A DNA stretch of 64,000 nt from Anticarsia gemmatalis (lineage: Eukaryota > Arthropoda > Insecta > Lepidoptera > Erebidae): assembly GCF_050436995.1 (NCBI RefSeq), contig NC_134756.1, positions 2,046,001-2,110,000 of the forward strand, in the 5' to 3' direction. Below are positions 61,147 through 64,000 of this stretch, piece after piece. Positions within the stretch are counted from its first letter, which is position 1. Every line of letters starts with the position of its first letter. The translations under genes were made by a program, and so were the position numbers. The notes beneath the pieces are model-generated. The model saw only the letters and a list, made by a program, of their open reading frames with translations. It was not told the DNA's origin and ran no database searches.

Positions 61147-61402
61147 ATTGTTTTCCTGTGGCACGAGTACAGGCTCTCAACGCCTTACAAAATTAAGACC
61201 TTTTACCAGTAGTGCAAAATTTTTTCTGACGCTGTGTCAATTTTCTGGCGAAGTTCTGATAGATTTTATATTGATTTCGAATAGACCTTATCTTTTATGC
61301 ATTCCCAGTCAAAAATATCTGCTTGATTTAGATCGGGGGAACGAGGAGGCCATAAAATAGAACCACTGCGTCCGATCCCTCTGCGAGGATATACTTCGTT
61401 CA
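61147..61402 (-). pseudogene. mariner transposase 3' fragment, right arm
   Basis: Mirror copy of 60739-60995 on the minus strand, with the same premature stop after KSI. The shared stop means that the two arms come from one already dead copy. Confidence 0.8.
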
Positions 61403-62356
61403 AATAAAAATAACATTTTTAATGGCAAGAAAAGTGGCAAGTGTTGCACTATTTTGACATCTTGATTAAATGCGCCAACTTTTGAAATAACTTGCCAAGG
61501 GTAGTGTAGTTCATTTTTTTTTCAGTATGAAGCGTTAAAGTTAACTAACGATATTTTTGTGAAACATGAATCACTAAAACCTAACTTTTTTTAGTAATTT
61601 AACAATGTTTTGTGCAATAATTTGTTTTACGATTGATAGCATATTTAATAAAGATAACGAAATTTAAAAAAACGCAGCCAAATTGTGACATTGGTGGTCA
61701 CAGGACTTGAAAATGCGACCAAGGGTGGGGAATTTCAACTTTTTTGAAAAATGTCTATTATTGCTGAACTAAGTGATATGGAATTTTTTTTTTATTTTTC
61801 CCAGAACTGGTATAACTGGGCCTTTCTTCCGGTCACAGATTATCGTTGAGTTTTGGGACACCCTGTATATAGGTATATATGTAGGTCACTGTTATTCTAA
61901 ATTTTATGTACCACCGCCAGTCGCAATCCTTGCACACAAGACTCTTTGCTGCGTTTTCGGACCAAAACAGTGATGTCATACCTAATGTATGATTTATGTA
62001 CATGTAAATTGTGATAGTATCATCTAATAATCATTAATTTTAGCCTCAATATCACCTTCTTAGCTTAGATAGTTAGCATAGCGAAGCGATAACTTCATCA
62101 AGCAGATTGGTTACCTTTTACTTATTTGTAAACTGTAAAACTGGTCCTTACTGCATCCTTATCTATTGACTAGGTTACCCGACAGTTATTTATAACCCGT
62201 GAGACAAGCCGTTAGTCATGTTTATTGAACTTCGATAAAACACAATCTATCGCCTGATAAAAGCATAGTAAATAATAACACAAGAAAACATGTGTAACAA
62301 ATACTTCAATGAAACGTAATCCACTTGACTGATTATTATGAAACTAATTACCGTTA

Positions 62357-62553
62357 AGCCCTTCTCCCATTACGATACGCCCGCGCGACTCTAGTCTCGG
62401 AGACTAGTCGCCACGAAGTATCTCACATACATTTGTATGGAGACTCTCACATTACGATACTGGTAGTCTCCATACAAATGTATGTGAGATACTTCGTGGC
62501 GACTAGTCTCCGAGACTAGAGTCGCGCGGGCGTATCGTAATGGGAGAAGGGCT
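62357..62553. mobile_element. 197-bp hairpin MITE, stem of about 88 bp
   Basis: AGCCCTTCTCCCATTACGAT then ACGCCCGCGCGACTC at the left is mirrored by GAGTCGCGCGGGCGTATCGT then AATGGGAGAAGGGCT at the right. Pairing continues essentially without error to GTATGGAGACT / AGTCTCCATAC around a loop of about 20 bases (CTCACATTACGATACTGGT). TTA flanks both ends (62354-62356, 62554-62556). Confidence 0.85.
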
Positions 62554-64000
62554 TTAGAGTTATTACGAGAGTCGATATGATTCAAATAAATGTTTGCCTA
62601 ATGGAAATGTATTGGAATTTTATTATGTGATGTTTCGCGTAATTACGGTATATAAAACGTGTTCTTTGATGTTTTAGTAATTTGATGGAAATAATTGTAT
62701 ACAAATATGAATAAACGTATTTCAGAACATACAAACAAATAATTAATCATTTATGAATTTGTATCTCTGTGAATTTATTAACCAGTGGCTATGACGTAAA
62801 GCAATGTGTATGTTTAACTGTATTAAAAAAAAGAAAGAGGTTCTCAATTCGCCGCGTTTTTTCATATATCCAAATAAAATCTAATTGAAACTAGAGAACC
62901 GCAAAGGAGGTTGCTCACATTCTTTTTACAAAGCCATAATCATGATAATATAGCAATAAAATACAGATTAACTACTTACTAGAGTTAACTTAAAAGACGT
63001 CATAACAAAACCTTCACATCAGATGCAGATAACTCAAGCCAAATCCACCATCTTAATAACCATGCCCAGCAATAAAGTACCACCAATTAGAGGTTTACTT
63101 CCGTCCATAAAGTAGGAACCGCACAACACACGGTTTTATGTGCGGCTTGGGCCCCACCAGCAATAATAAAAAGCCACAAGTACTTTAATTTTGTAGTCGT
63201 CAGACTTAAGCCCGTACAGTCTGACGGCTTACGATTTGGGAAGTGAGAAAGTCGATCTTAAATTAATCACTGGTAAACATAATAAGAAAAGGTTTAAGGT
63301 ATCCTTTTTTTAAAACCCTCAATTCCAAGTTCCTATCAACAAAATCGGTTCAGCTATTAGTTGTGAATGCAACAGACACAGATTATTCCGGATTTTTAAG
63401 ACACTATTGGTAATACGGTAAGTTCAGAAACAAACAAGATCATATTTATTTTGTTTCTAACCCAATTGGTATTCAAATTCAACACGACATCCAATTATCA
63501 AAAGAAAGAAGAAAATTCAGAACAATCAGAAATCTTTGCTCTGAACAAGGTGTCGCCTGACTACATATTTACGCTATGTAAAACACACAATGCACACGAT
63601 GTTTTCTCTCCATCCCTATTATACAATAACTATCGATCTCTTGTTATCCAATTACGAAGTATCGACTGAACAGCTGCAAATTAGTGCGACAAAACAGTCG
63701 CATAATTCAGTCTGAAGTCTGCACAGTTCTTAAGTAAATTCCTTAACATGAAATGGCGTAAAACTGCGGTCGGTACAGGGGTGCTTGCGAACAGGCTTGT
63801 TTGGACAGTAGCCAACCGCTGAATGTTTGTAATATGCCTTTTCGTTTCATAAATTAAATGCACAGTTTCAGAGTAGTTTATTTGCATAATATCTGTCAGT
63901 AAATGTAATAAAGATATTCAATTGAATATGCACAACGTTTTAAATCTCTATCCATTTATTAATAGGTATATATTTATGATGGAAAATACCAGTCTAAGTA

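Larger units (their letters stand above)
60277..61865. mobile_element. foldback mariner-derived element, about 0.72-kb arms
   Basis: CAGGGTGTCCCAAAACTCAA and TTGAGTTTTGGGACACCCTG are the outer ends, with TA at 60275-60276 and 61866-61867. The arms run to about 60998 and from about 61140 and are near-identical inverted copies. Each carries the same 3' part of a mariner transposase, reading inward to outward in opposite directions. The frames at 61148-61360 and 61773-61973 are antisense shadows. Confidence 0.88.
44529..64000. other. 19.5 kb upstream of the Klc start exon, no gene recognised
   Basis: No conserved protein-coding exon was found on either strand. It should include Klc 5' intron sequence, because a non-coding exon must lie upstream. 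Recognisable content is repeats only: SINE-like (44556), MITEs (45163, 47979, 62357), family G (45728), Helitron pieces (46744, 49666, 51985), a pogo-like element (54641) and a mariner-derived foldback (60277). The stretches 50080-51980, 52090-54630 and 55830-60270 hold nothing that I can name. Confidence 0.6.

Noticed and set aside
1..64000. CRISPR arrays, operons, ribosome binding sites
   Set aside because: The introns, splice sites and repeat types show that this is animal nuclear DNA. No spaced direct repeats of CRISPR type were seen.

Overview
This is intron-rich, AT-rich animal nuclear DNA packed with small transposons. The organism is almost certainly a moth or butterfly (Lepidoptera). 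The evidence is the repeat families: Helitron-like units starting TC-TATACTAATATTATAAA and ending CTAG, dispersed repeats with the tail 'GATCCTTGCCCAGCAGTGGGA', 'TGTAAGGATCGTAGCAAGTGGCG'-type repeats, TTA/TA-flanked MITEs and mariner relics. The two protein genes found are insect-like as well. I cannot name a species from sequence alone.

Two protein-coding genes are well supported, both on the minus strand. The first (3634..5768) is a three-exon homeobox gene of the Mox/buttonless family, 174 residues, with a complete homeodomain. The second is the kinesin light chain gene (Klc). Thirteen exons were assembled by hand between 44528 and 12519, with intron phases that agree at every junction, giving 582 residues: N-terminal heptad coiled coil, acidic LFP linker, TPR array, and a C-terminal basic/serine-rich tail like that of vertebrate KLCs. 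Its start-codon exon begins with a splice acceptor, so the promoter and a non-coding first exon lie upstream, beyond 44.5 kb and perhaps outside the window. A short GC-rich stretch at 600..729 may be the first exon of a plus-strand gene, but this is weak.

Layout: 0.6-0.73 kb possible plus-strand exon; 2.1-2.5 kb paired MITEs; 3.6-5.8 kb Mox/buttonless gene with a TATA-like box and two GC boxes upstream; 6.2-12.4 kb intergenic with MITE/SINE relics; 12.5-44.5 kb Klc, of which only about 1.75 kb codes and the rest is intron full of repeats; 44.5-64 kb no recognisable gene, with SINE-like, MITE, Helitron, pogo-like and mariner-like relics.

The most unusual structures are two unrelated foldback elements of about 1.6-1.8 kb (38980..40765 and 60277..61865). 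Each is a near-perfect inverted repeat with arms of about 0.7-0.8 kb carrying relics of different Tc1/mariner-type transposases. Others are a 197-bp hairpin MITE with a stem of about 88 bp, a perfect 30-bp hairpin in a Klc intron, a three-element MITE nest, and a duplicated GC-palindrome repeat placed around the homeobox gene. No prokaryotic feature, CRISPR array, rRNA or convincing tRNA gene was seen.
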